Of a stretch of 64,000 nt of DNA, positions 52,774 to 61,008 are shown one piece after another (the first letter of the stretch is position 1; each line of letters begins with the position of its first letter). The stretch covers positions 62,001 to 126,000 of the forward strand of contig NZ_SMKZ01000011.1 in the NCBI RefSeq assembly GCF_004349065.1, in the 5' to 3' direction. Origin of the DNA: Jiangella asiatica. GTDB taxonomy: Bacteria; Actinomycetota; Actinomycetes; Jiangellales; Jiangellaceae. Both the position numbers and the translations under genes were made by a program. The notes below the pieces were generated by a model. The model did not search any database, was not told where the DNA came from, and worked only from the letters and a program-made list of their open reading frames with translations.

Positions 52774-53661
52774 TCAGCGCGGGTCGAGGGCGTAGCGGAT
52801 GCCGGTGAGCCGCTCTGAGCGCTCCCACAGCTGGGTGGCGAGCGCGGCGTCTCGCGACCTTCGGTTCGAACGGACCACGGTCGGGTGGCCGTTGCGCTGC
52901 ATGAGCCCGTCCGGCCCGATGCAGGAGCCGCCGTCGACACCGGGCGCGGTCGCGGCGTAGAGCAGCGGCAGCGCGCCCATCTCGGGGCTCTGCGCGCGCC
53001 CGCCGGCCAGGATCTTCCCCTGCAGGGACGTGTCCCGGCGCTGGCCCTCGGTCGCGGAGACGCCGGGGTGAGCCGCCACCGAGATGGTGCTCCGGCCGGC
53101 CGCCTCCAGCCGTCGCTGGAGCTCGTAGGCGAACAGCAGGTTGGCCAGCTTGGACTGCGCGTAGGCGAACCACCGCTGGTAGCGACGGTTTTCCCAGTTC
53201 AGGTCGTCGCGCACCCGGCCGAGCACGTGCAGCCCGCTGGACACGGTGACGACGCGATCACGCACACGATCGATCAGCAGGCCGGTCAGCGCGAACGGCC
53301 CGAGATGGTTGGTGCCGATGTGCCGCTCGAACCCGTCGGCCGTCACACCCTTCGGCACCGCCATGACTCCCGCGTTGTTCATCAGCACGTCGACGTCGCC
53401 GTCGAGGCCGTCGGCGAAGGCACGGACCGACGACAGGTCGGCGAGGTCGAGCCGGCGGGCCTCGGTGTTCCCGCCGATCGTCTCGGCCACGGCCCGAGTC
53501 GCGTCCACGTTGCGGCTCGCCATGATCACTCTCGCGCCGGCCCGGGCCAGCACGCGGCTCAGCTGCGCGCCGAGGCCGCTGTTCGCGCCGGTGACGACCA
53601 CCGTGCGGCCGTTCTGGGCGGGCACGTCGACCGCCGTCCAGTCGATGTGCGTAGCAGGCAT
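52774..53661 (-). CDS. short-chain dehydrogenase/reductase
   Basis: 295 residues, ATG with GGAGGTGG upstream. The nucleotide loop is GANSGLG, NNAG is present, and the catalytic Ser is in VTVSSGLHV with Tyr/Lys in YAQSKLAN. Resembles retinol-dehydrogenase-type or WWOX-type SDRs. Divergent from and probably repressed by the TetR gene at 53745. Substrate unknown. Confidence 0.9.
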   Translation of the reverse strand: MPATHIDWTAVDVPAQNGRTVVVTGANSGLGAQLSRVLARAGARVIMASRNVDATRAVAETIGGNTEARRLDLADLSSVRAFADGLDGDVDVLMNNAGVMAVPKGVTADGFERHIGTNHLGPFALTGLLIDRVRDRVVTVSSGLHVLGRVRDDLNWENRRYQRWFAYAQSKLANLLFAYELQRRLEAAGRSTISVAAHPGVSATEGQRRDTSLQGKILAGGRAQSPEMGALPLLYAATAPGVDGGSCIGPDGLMQRNGHPTVVRSNRRSRDAALATQLWERSERLTGIRYALDPR

Positions 53662-53680
53662 CGGAATCCACCTCCGTTGG

Positions 53681-53720
53681 TACGATACGGTATCGTATCA
53701 TCGTACCGTACCGTACCGTA
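53681..53720. promoter_or_regulatory. TetR operator region between the SDR and TetR genes
   Basis: TACGATAC-G-GTATCGTA (53681-53697) is a perfect 17-bp palindrome. It is followed at 53702-53720 by an iterated CGTAC unit (about four copies). A TAGAGT at 53732-53737 could be the -10 box of the TetR gene, putting its transcription start at or within a few nucleotides of the ATG at 53745. Confidence 0.6.
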
Positions 53721-53744
53721 TCCCGATGCGCTAGAGTGCGGACC

Positions 53745-54341
53745 ATGCCAGATGCTCCACTGCGGATGGGCCGGTCTCGGGAGAGCGAGTTGCTCGACGC
53801 CGTCGTCGAGGTGCTCCGGGAGACCGGCTACGACCGCCTCACCGTCGACGCCGTCGTCGCCAAGGCCCGCGCGAGCAAGACGACTGTCTACCGGCGCTGG
53901 CCGACCAAGTCCGAGCTCGTCATCGCCGCCGTGTCGCACGCGACGAACGACCTACCGGTCAACGCCGACACCGGCTCGCTCCGCGACGACCTGCTGATCG
54001 TGCTGGAAGGGCTCCGGCTCGAGCTCGAGGGCTTCGGCGACCTCATCCCCGGCCTGGTCTCGGGTGCACGTCGCGATCCAGAGCTGGCGCGCGCGTTCCG
54101 CGAGAACCTCGTCGCACCCGGCCGCGACGGGGTGCTCGACATCCTGTCCCGCGCCAAGGCCCGCGGCGAGCTGCCCGCGGACGCGGACATCGACATGCTC
54201 TGGCGGCTGCCGCCGGCCATGATGTTCCTGCGGTTGCTGATCACCGGCGAACCGCTGGAGCGTGACTACGTTCGCCACCTCGTCGACGACGTCGTCCTGC
54301 CGCTCGCCCACGCCTCGCGGAGGTCCCCGGACCCGGCGTGA
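53745..54341 (+). CDS. TetR-family repressor
   Basis: 198 residues from the ATG at 53745, with no ribosome binding site and a possible -10 box 7 nt upstream, so it may be leaderless. The HTH is RLTVDAVVAKARASKTTVYRRWPTK (about residues 28-52). The C-terminal ligand domain is of the TetR_C_16 type (PGLVSGARRDPELARAF). It likely controls the SDR and itself through the palindrome at 53681. Confidence 0.88.
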   Translation: MPDAPLRMGRSRESELLDAVVEVLRETGYDRLTVDAVVAKARASKTTVYRRWPTKSELVIAAVSHATNDLPVNADTGSLRDDLLIVLEGLRLELEGFGDLIPGLVSGARRDPELARAFRENLVAPGRDGVLDILSRAKARGELPADADIDMLWRLPPAMMFLRLLITGEPLERDYVRHLVDDVVLPLAHASRRSPDPA

Positions 54342-54386
54342 CCGGCCGCTGGATCGGGCCGGCTGCGCGGCCGCGGGCGCATGAGG

Positions 54387-54848
54387 TCATCGCGGGATGA
54401 GGCGGACCACCGGGTACGTCCGGTCGGACTTGCTCTGGTACTTCGCGATCCGAGGCTGGGCGGTCGCGATGATCTCCCAGGCGCGGTCCCGTTCGGCACC
54501 CTCGAGAGGATGTGGCGTCACCGGAACGGGAGCTTCGCCGGGCAGCTCGATCGACACCTGGTCGGGGTGTGCCAGCAGGTTGGCGTGCCAGTCGGGGTGC
54601 TGGCTCCCGCCGCCCGACCCGACGATCAGCCGAGCGCCGTCGTCGCCGTCGGCGAACCACGCCAGCGGATTCGCCCGCGGCCGCCCGCTCTGGCGACCGA
54701 CCGTGTTCAGGATCAGCAGGTCCATGCCCATGAGGTGGCCGCGGCCACCGCGGATCTTGCGGTTCGTCCGGGCGTTCGCCTTGTGCTGCATCCACCGCGA
54801 GAACGCGCCGGGCGTCCCGGGCTTGCGGTCCTGCTTGTTCTGCGTCAT
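54387..54848 (-). CDS. deazaflavin (F420)-dependent nitroreductase family protein
   Basis: 153 residues of the DDN/Rv3547 type: LLILNTVGRQSGRPRANPLAWFADGD, then GSQHPDWHANLLAHPDQVSIEL. The family uses reduced F420 and is typical of actinobacteria. Substrate unknown. A short palindrome GATCA-ACG-TGATC (54863-54875) lies just upstream. The gap 54849-54970 has no gene. Confidence 0.88.
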   Translation of the reverse strand: MTQNKQDRKPGTPGAFSRWMQHKANARTNRKIRGGRGHLMGMDLLILNTVGRQSGRPRANPLAWFADGDDGARLIVGSGGGSQHPDWHANLLAHPDQVSIELPGEAPVPVTPHPLEGAERDRAWEIIATAQPRIAKYQSKSDRTYPVVRLIPR

Positions 54849-54970
54849 GTGCGCCTCCAGTCGATCAACGTGATCTCCACTGGCGGCTACGCTAGGTGCG
54901 GCCCGGAACCGGGCGCTTCTCGATTCCTGACCGGTCTGGCCGCGGCACCGTGAGAACGCGAGCCTCGGGC

Positions 54971-55261
54971 TCAGGCGCGGGTGTCGAGGAGTACGACGGT
55001 GCTGCGTCCGCTGCGCTGGCGCATACGGCGGGCCGAGGTGTAGTCGGCGGACTCGTACCAGCGCCTGGCGGCATCGACCGTGTCGAACTCGATGACCACG
55101 GCCGCCTCGGGCGGCACGTCGCCTTCCAACACGTCGATGCCGCGACCCGCACCGATGAGCCTGCCGCCATGGTGGTCGACGATCGCCTCGACAGCACGGA
55201 GGTATTCAGCGAAGGCGAACGGCTCGGTGACCTCTGTGGTTCCGATGATGATCCCGGTCAT
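54971..55261 (-). CDS. DUF1330-type small protein
   Basis: 96 residues with a ferredoxin-like dabb fold: FAEYLRAVEAIVDHHGGRLIGAG and VVIEFDTVDAARRWYESADY. The family function is unknown. It stands 45 bp downstream of the LuxR-type response regulator on the same strand. Confidence 0.83.
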   Translation of the reverse strand: MTGIIIGTTEVTEPFAFAEYLRAVEAIVDHHGGRLIGAGRGIDVLEGDVPPEAAVVIEFDTVDAARRWYESADYTSARRMRQRSGRSTVVLLDTRA

Positions 55262-55306
55262 GGTCGCTTCCCTCCTGGCTGCCGATCATTGGTTTTCGCG
55301 TCCGGG

Positions 55307-55987
55307 TCAGGGGTGCTGGTCGGTGTCGCGCAGGTAGGTCAGCACCGCCATGATGCGCCGATCGACATGGGGTTGCTGATCGAGACCGAGCTTGACGAAG
55401 ATCGCCGTGACGTACTTCTCGACCGACGACAACGACAGGTGCAGCGTCTCGGCGATGCCGTGGTTGTTGCGCCCTTCGGCCATCTGGCGCAGAATCTGCA
55501 GCTCGCGGTCGCCCAGCTGGGCCACGGGTGACTGGTCGGCGCGCCGACGGCGCTCGACCAGCCCTTCGACGACGAGAGCGTCGATGACCGAGCGCCCGGC
55601 CATGACCTCCCGCAGAGCGAACGTGATGTGGTCGACGTTGGAGACTCGGCTCTTGAGCAGGTACGCCAGGCCGGCGCTGCCGTGTCGGAGGAGCTCCATG
55701 GCGTAGGCGCTGTCGGAGTGCTGCGACAACACGACGACCCCCGTCTCGGGGTGGCTCGATCTGATCGCGTGGGCGGCCTCGATGCCTTCCATCCGGTGGT
55801 CCGGGGGCATCCGGATGTCGGTGATCACAGCGTCGGGCCGGAGCCGACGGACCGAGTCCAGCAGCTCGACGGCGGTGCCGACCGATGCCACGACGTCGAT
55901 GTCGGCGCCGTCCTCGAGCAGCCTGCGCGTGCCTTCCCGGACCAGGTAGTGGTCCTCGGCGATGATCACGCGCACGGCTTGCGTCAT
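55307..55987 (-). CDS. NarL/LuxR-family response regulator
   Basis: 226 residues. The receiver begins VRVIIAEDHYLVREGT, the phospho-Asp is in AVITDIRMPP, and the LuxR HTH is LGDRELQILRQMAEGRNNHGIAETL. The ATG overlaps the kinase stop (ATGA). Confidence 0.9.
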   Translation of the reverse strand: MTQAVRVIIAEDHYLVREGTRRLLEDGADIDVVASVGTAVELLDSVRRLRPDAVITDIRMPPDHRMEGIEAAHAIRSSHPETGVVVLSQHSDSAYAMELLRHGSAGLAYLLKSRVSNVDHITFALREVMAGRSVIDALVVEGLVERRRRADQSPVAQLGDRELQILRQMAEGRNNHGIAETLHLSLSSVEKYVTAIFVKLGLDQQPHVDRRIMAVLTYLRDTDQHP

Positions 55988-58077
55988 CTCGGGCTCTCCG
56001 CCGCGGATGCCGGCAGCTCCGCTTCGACACAGGTTCCCCCGCCGGCGGGGCTGGTCACGGTGAGCCGCCCGCCCAGTGCTTCGAGCCGGTCGGCCATGTT
56101 CGCCAGGCCCGATCCGCGGCGTGGCCCGTCGTGGATGCCGCGGCCGTCGTCGGAGACGCTCAGCCGCAGGTGTCCGTCGTGACAGCTCAAGTGCACGACG
56201 GCGCGATGGGCGTGGCCGTGCTTGAGCACGTTGGTCAGCGCCTCAGAGGCGACGAAGTACGCAGCGCCCTCGATCTGGTCGGAGAACCTGGTCTCGCGCA
56301 TCGCCGGCGTCGTCACCAGTGTCACCGCGATCGGCAACCGCTCGGCTCGGCTCTGGATCGCCTCGGCCAGGCCACGGTCGCTGAGCACCGGCGGGTGGAT
56401 GCCCCTGGCCAGCTCGATCAGATCGTCGTGCAGGGTCGCTGCTTCTGCCTGCAGCTCCGTCAGGATGGCTTCGGCCCGCGCCGGGTCGCGAACCAGGTTG
56501 TTCCGGGCCAGCTGCACTTTCGCCATCAGCGCCACGATCTGCTGTTGCGCGCCGTCGTGCAGGTCCCGCTCGATCCGCCGGCGTTCCTCCTCGGTGGCGT
56601 GGACGATCCGCGCCCGCGAAGCCTTCAGCTCGTCGGCCTGGCGGCGGATGTCGTCCAGGCGGGCGCGCAGCTCGGCACCCAGCCTGGCGTTGTGCAGAGC
56701 CAGCGAGGCCTGTCGCGCGAGTGTGGCGAGCACCTGGAGGTCGTCAGGAGTCCACGCACCGTCCCGCCTGGGCCCGCACTCGATCGTCCCGACGGTCTCA
56801 CCGCCGTGCGTGAGTGCGACCGCCTGCGAGGCCGCTCCGGCGCCCTCCCCCGACGTCGTGACCATCTCCCGGTCGACCGAGCCGTCGACCCGGACGTGCA
56901 GCACCACCCGTGCCCACGACAGCCGTAGCCCCGAACGGACGGCGTCGGCGATGATCAACGGCAGCTGCTGGCGGTCGACAGCCTCCTCGAGCGTCGCTCC
57001 GAGGTGGCCGAGCAGCTCGTAGCCACGCAACCGGCGGCCGAAGACCGCGCGGTCGGCCAGCCGTTCCAGCAGTCTGCGGGCCGGCTGGAAGGCCACCGTC
57101 GCCACGACGGTGAGGACGACCACCAGCGTCAACGGCAGCAGCCGGCTGCCGGCCAACCCGACGCCCGACGCCGCCCCGACGTACGCCAGGCCGATGGCCA
57201 GCCACAACGAGCCGTACACCAGCGATCGCCGCAGCACGACGTCGACGTCGAGCAGTTGATCGCGCAGGATCGCCAGCACGAGCGTGATCGGTACCAGCGC
57301 CAGCACCGCGTACTCGGCGGCGAACCCGGCGGCGTCCAGCCACGGCGACCGAGCATCGGCCAGGTCCACGATGGCCGCCGCCGCGGCGACGAACGCCGCC
57401 GCGACCAGAACCACGAGCAGCCAGCGGATCTGCCCGCGAGCACGCGGCCCGGACCACCAGTAGCGGAGCACCAGCAGGACGAACGCGACCGGGAGCAGCA
57501 CGAAGCCCGACGACAGTTCCGCCGCTGGCTCGACAGAAGCCAACGCGGACACCGCGAGCGGGTTGGCGACGTCGATCGCGTCGTACTCCACGTCAACCGG
57601 CATCGTCGAGGCGGCTGCCGCCTGTCCGACGACGGCGAGCGGCACCGTCGCCACCACGATCGCGACGAACACCCGCTCGTGACGCCAGCGGCAGCGCCCG
57701 TCCGGGAAGAGCGCGAACATCGTGGCGGCCGACGCCTGCGCGGACACACCGAGAGCGCCGGCGAGCAACGCCAACGGCCACACTCCGTCGGGCGCGCCCC
57801 CGCCACGCAGGTACGCGTACACGACGTGGCTCAGACCGGAATGAGCCGCCCACAGTCCGCCGACGAGCACCATCAGCCGAGCGATCGACAGGTCGCGGCG
57901 GCGCCGGTACGCCAGCACGCCGACGGCATACAGCGGCGCCAGCAGCGCGAGGAACCAGGCGATGTTGCGCCACCGGAACGGCTCCAGCGCGACGACGCAG
58001 ACGCAGTAGGCCACCAGGCCCGCCGCGCCCAGCACGACGGCGGCCCGGCACACCCACCGCGGGACCAGCACAGACAC
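55984..58077 (-). CDS. NarL-type sensor histidine kinase with multi-helix N-terminal sensor
   Basis: 697 residues. About nine or ten membrane helices fill residues 8-330. A GAF-like segment spans about 350-470, then HisKA_3 with RRRIERDLHDGAQQQIVALM (phospho-His) and a HATPase (ASEALTNVLKHGHAHRAVVHL; GSGLANMADRLEALGG). The long membrane domain suggests sensing inside or across the membrane. The cognate regulator follows by a 4-bp overlap. Confidence 0.9.
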   Translation of the reverse strand: MSVLVPRWVCRAAVVLGAAGLVAYCVCVVALEPFRWRNIAWFLALLAPLYAVGVLAYRRRRDLSIARLMVLVGGLWAAHSGLSHVVYAYLRGGGAPDGVWPLALLAGALGVSAQASAATMFALFPDGRCRWRHERVFVAIVVATVPLAVVGQAAAASTMPVDVEYDAIDVANPLAVSALASVEPAAELSSGFVLLPVAFVLLVLRYWWSGPRARGQIRWLLVVLVAAAFVAAAAAIVDLADARSPWLDAAGFAAEYAVLALVPITLVLAILRDQLLDVDVVLRRSLVYGSLWLAIGLAYVGAASGVGLAGSRLLPLTLVVVLTVVATVAFQPARRLLERLADRAVFGRRLRGYELLGHLGATLEEAVDRQQLPLIIADAVRSGLRLSWARVVLHVRVDGSVDREMVTTSGEGAGAASQAVALTHGGETVGTIECGPRRDGAWTPDDLQVLATLARQASLALHNARLGAELRARLDDIRRQADELKASRARIVHATEEERRRIERDLHDGAQQQIVALMAKVQLARNNLVRDPARAEAILTELQAEAATLHDDLIELARGIHPPVLSDRGLAEAIQSRAERLPIAVTLVTTPAMRETRFSDQIEGAAYFVASEALTNVLKHGHAHRAVVHLSCHDGHLRLSVSDDGRGIHDGPRRGSGLANMADRLEALGGRLTVTSPAGGGTCVEAELPASAAESPR

Positions 58078-58252
58078 ATCATGGCCGCCGAACCGCCGGC
58101 GCGACAGCCACCGGATCGCAGTGTCCGTTCCGGTCTACCGCAACCAGCGGTGCTGGCGGTCGCGGGCCGGTTTGCGGCACGCACGGTGTCGGCGGCCCGG
58201 CTGCCGCGCCTACCGTCGCCAGCCATCAGCTCGGACAACAGCGGAGGCAGCC

Positions 58253-58963
58253 ATGCGCATGGACACACGCTGGGCACGCCTGGCAGCAGCCTGCGGCGCG
58301 CTCTACCCGATCGCACTAGTCGTCGGCGACGACGTCATCGCGCGCGGCGACGAAGCCGCACCCGATGCCGGAACGCCCGACGAGATCCTCGCGGCGATGA
58401 TCGACAAGGACGTCACCAGCTTCTACCTCGGCAGGTCCCTCGGCGTCGCCGCCTGGATGCTCCTGTTCGTCTTCGCCGCGCACCTCGCGGTCACGCTGCG
58501 CCGCCGCCGCGGGAACGACGACGTGCTCCCGGCGCTGGTCCTCGGGTCCGGCGCGATCGTCACCGCGCTCGCCCTCGCCAGCGCGGTCTTCCAGATCCGG
58601 ACCGTCCGCCGCGCCGGCGACGGGCTCGACCCGACCACCGCGGTCACCTTCCTCGACATGGGCTTCGGGTTCGGCCTGGTCGCCCTGCCCTTGGCCGTCC
58701 TGCTCGGTGCCGTCGCCGTCGAAGCCACCGCAGGCGCGATCATGGCACGCTCGCTCGGCTGGGCCGCCGCCGTTCTCGCCATAGCGCAGCTCGCCGGCTT
58801 CGTGCTTCTCATGCTCGACAACGCCGCGGGCTTCCTCGCCATGATGGCCACCTGGGCATGGTTCATCGCCGCCGGCATCAGCACCTGGCGCCGCGCCGCA
58901 TACCTCGCGCCGTCGGACCCCCGCCGCAGCGCCGGTGTGCCAGGGGTCGTCGGTGAGGTGTGA
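58253..58963 (+). CDS. multi-helix membrane protein of unknown function
   Basis: 236 residues, ATG with CGGAGG upstream. Five or six hydrophobic segments, with hydrophilic loops after the first (DDVIARGDEAAPDAGTPDEI). I do not recognise a family. It is divergent from the histidine kinase and convergent, 18 bp away, with the NDH-2-like gene. Confidence 0.7.
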   Translation: MRMDTRWARLAAACGALYPIALVVGDDVIARGDEAAPDAGTPDEILAAMIDKDVTSFYLGRSLGVAAWMLLFVFAAHLAVTLRRRRGNDDVLPALVLGSGAIVTALALASAVFQIRTVRRAGDGLDPTTAVTFLDMGFGFGLVALPLAVLLGAVAVEATAGAIMARSLGWAAAVLAIAQLAGFVLLMLDNAAGFLAMMATWAWFIAAGISTWRRAAYLAPSDPRRSAGVPGVVGEV

Positions 58964-58981
58964 GCTCTGCTCCTTCGGCGG

Positions 58982-60409
58982 TCAGCGCCCCTCCAGGCTC
59001 CGGCCGCCAAGGGATGGCGGCGGGTCGCCGTCACCGTCGGCGTCGGAGTCGGCCGGGTCGGAGCGCAGCGCGGTGGCCTGGCTGGTGCCGTGCATCGACC
59101 CCAGGGTGGCCGCGACGAAGGCGGCGCGGGGGTGCTGGACGGAGAGCAGCGAGACGATGTCGCGCCCGAAGAGGGTGGCAGCCGCCCAGATCAGGAGCAC
59201 GCGGATCTTGCGTTCCCACGTCGGGATCGCCAGCACGTGGTAGCCCCGGTGGATGACCCAGGCGGCGAAGCCCTTGATGACCAGCCGACGGTACTGGAAG
59301 ATCCCCTTGCCGAGCCCGAGGGTGGCGATCGTGCCCAGGCTGTGGTGTACGTAGGGGCGGGTCCGCTTGCCGCGCAGGTCGGCGACGACGTTGGCGGCGA
59401 GCCGCTTGCCCTGGCGCACGGCGTGCTGCGCGTTGGGGACGGTCCGCGCGCCAGCGACATCCGCGGCCAGGTCGGGGACGGCGGCGTTGTCGCCGGCGGC
59501 CCAGGCGTCCGGGATCGCGGCGTCGTCGGTGCCGATACGCAGGTCCGCACGCACCTGGAACAGGCCGTCCTCGTCCACGGGCAGGTCGGTGTGGCGGGCG
59601 ACGACCGGGTTGCTCTGGTTGCCGGCGGTCCAGATCAGCAGGTGGTTGTCGTACTCCTCGCCGGTCGACAGCACGATGTGCCCGCCCTCGGCCGACACCA
59701 GCTGGGTTTTCAGGTGCACGTGGGCGCCCCGCTCCTCGAGATGGCGCACTACCCAGCGCCCCGGCCGGTCGGTGACCTCGGGCAGGATCCGGTCCCGCGC
59801 CTCGACCAGGTGGAAGTCCAGTTCGTCCGCGCTGAGCTCCGGGTACGACCGCAGCAGGGCGGTGGCCAGCGACAGCAGCTCGCCGAAGCCCTCGACGCCG
59901 GTGAAGCCGCCGCCCACGACGGTCACCGTGAGCAGCCGCCGTCGCTGCGGGCCGGGCGGAAGCGCCGACGCCCGCTCGAACGCGGTCAGCAGCCGGTCCC
60001 GGATCGCGACCGCCTCCTCGACGTGCTTGAGCCCTATCGCCTCGTCGGCCACGCCGGGGATCGGAAAGGTCCGGGTGACCGCGCCGGCGGTGACGACGAT
60101 CGTGTCGTACCCGATGGTGAGGTCCGGCCCGTCGGCGGGACGCACGGTCACGCTCCGGTGCGCATGGTCGATGTCGATCACACTGCCGGCGATCAACGTC
60201 GTCCGCCGCAGGTGGCGGCGGAGGGAGACGGCGACGTGGCGGGCCTCGACCGACCCGGCGGTCACCTCGGGGAGGAACGGCTGATAGGTCATGTACGGCC
60301 GTGGATCGACGACGGTGACCTCCGCCTCGTGACGCCGAAGCCGCTTCTCCAGCCGCCAGGCGGTGTAGAACCCCGCATAACCACCACCCACGATCAGAAT
60401 CCTGCGCAT
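58982..60409 (-). CDS. NDH-2-like FAD-dependent NAD(P)H dehydrogenase
   Basis: 475 residues, ATG with AGGAGGAGG upstream. The FAD loop is ILIVGGGYAGFYTAWRLEK, the NADH loop is VTVVGGGFTGVEGFGEL, and AAGDNAAV binds FAD. The C-terminus (IHRGYHVLAIPTW; RKIRVLLIWAAATLFGRDIV) contains the amphipathic membrane-binding helix of type II NADH dehydrogenases. It probably passes electrons to quinone. The longer frame upstream is not supported. Confidence 0.9.
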   Translation of the reverse strand: MRRILIVGGGYAGFYTAWRLEKRLRRHEAEVTVVDPRPYMTYQPFLPEVTAGSVEARHVAVSLRRHLRRTTLIAGSVIDIDHAHRSVTVRPADGPDLTIGYDTIVVTAGAVTRTFPIPGVADEAIGLKHVEEAVAIRDRLLTAFERASALPPGPQRRRLLTVTVVGGGFTGVEGFGELLSLATALLRSYPELSADELDFHLVEARDRILPEVTDRPGRWVVRHLEERGAHVHLKTQLVSAEGGHIVLSTGEEYDNHLLIWTAGNQSNPVVARHTDLPVDEDGLFQVRADLRIGTDDAAIPDAWAAGDNAAVPDLAADVAGARTVPNAQHAVRQGKRLAANVVADLRGKRTRPYVHHSLGTIATLGLGKGIFQYRRLVIKGFAAWVIHRGYHVLAIPTWERKIRVLLIWAAATLFGRDIVSLLSVQHPRAAFVAATLGSMHGTSQATALRSDPADSDADGDGDPPPSLGGRSLEGR

Positions 60410-60533
60410 GCCGCCTCCTCCTGCACTCACCAACACGACCGACACCGCACCGGTTCGTGACAGCATCAAGCATGCGTGGCCGCCGTGACAGTCCGGCATG
60501 CGGGCGTCGAGGACGTTCCCGAAAGGCACCACC

Positions 60534-60690
60534 ATGAAGATCGTCGTGATCGGCGGCACCGGGCGGGCGGGATGCTGGTCGCGGACAACGCCGGCACACC
60601 GCTGGCCGTCGTCGGCCTCCACGTGAGAGAGCGCGGCGTCGAACGGCTATTCGTCATCGTCAACCCGGACAGGTTGCGACAGTTCGAGCC
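60534..60690 (+). pseudogene. deletion scar: SDR gene start fused to an ECF sigma gene end
   Basis: Within the 580-bp gap 60410-60990, a properly spaced ATG (60534) opens MKIVVIGGTGR, the start of an NmrA/SDR-type protein. After 11 codons it loses similarity and stops at 60626. From about 60568, a different frame reads GTPLAVVGLHVRERGVERL then NPDRLRQFEP, which is the tail of a SigJ/ECF41-type sigma factor. The simplest reading is an internal deletion that removed most of both genes. The segment 60691-60955 shows nothing that I recognise. Confidence 0.55.
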
Positions 60691-60956
60691 TGTGGTCCGC
60701 GTGCTGGTGGCGGGCGGGACCAGCCGCGTTCTGCTTGACGCAACCCCCCGGCGGCCGGGGCCGTCTGAAACCCAGTCTCCCGCTCTTACCTCGCGGCTCG
60801 ACCAGCACACGCGGACCCATGGAGACCCGAGGCCTCCCGTCTCCAGTCAAAACCGGATCGGCCGTTTCGTACCCACGATCGCGGCGAGGATTCGTGTCAC
60901 GCCGTCGGCACGTTTGGCCACCACGAGGACTTCGTGTGCATCACCAGGCCCACAAG

Positions 60957-61008
60957 CATGGTGCGACACGGGATTTCGTGCTGAACGTGATCATTTCGGG
61001 TCCCGGGC
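60957..61008. repeat. REP-like palindromic element, copy B (one arm)
   Basis: About 50 bp on the minus strand nearly identical to 36322-36372 (copy A). The second arm of the stem is not found here. The stop codon of the sulfatase (60993-60991) lies inside the TGATCA core. Confidence 0.65.

Noticed and set aside
60484-60508. Possible ECF41-like promoter before the SDR-sigma scar (TGACA then CGTC)
   Set aside because: The upstream box matches only partly and the spacer is 14 bp rather than 16.
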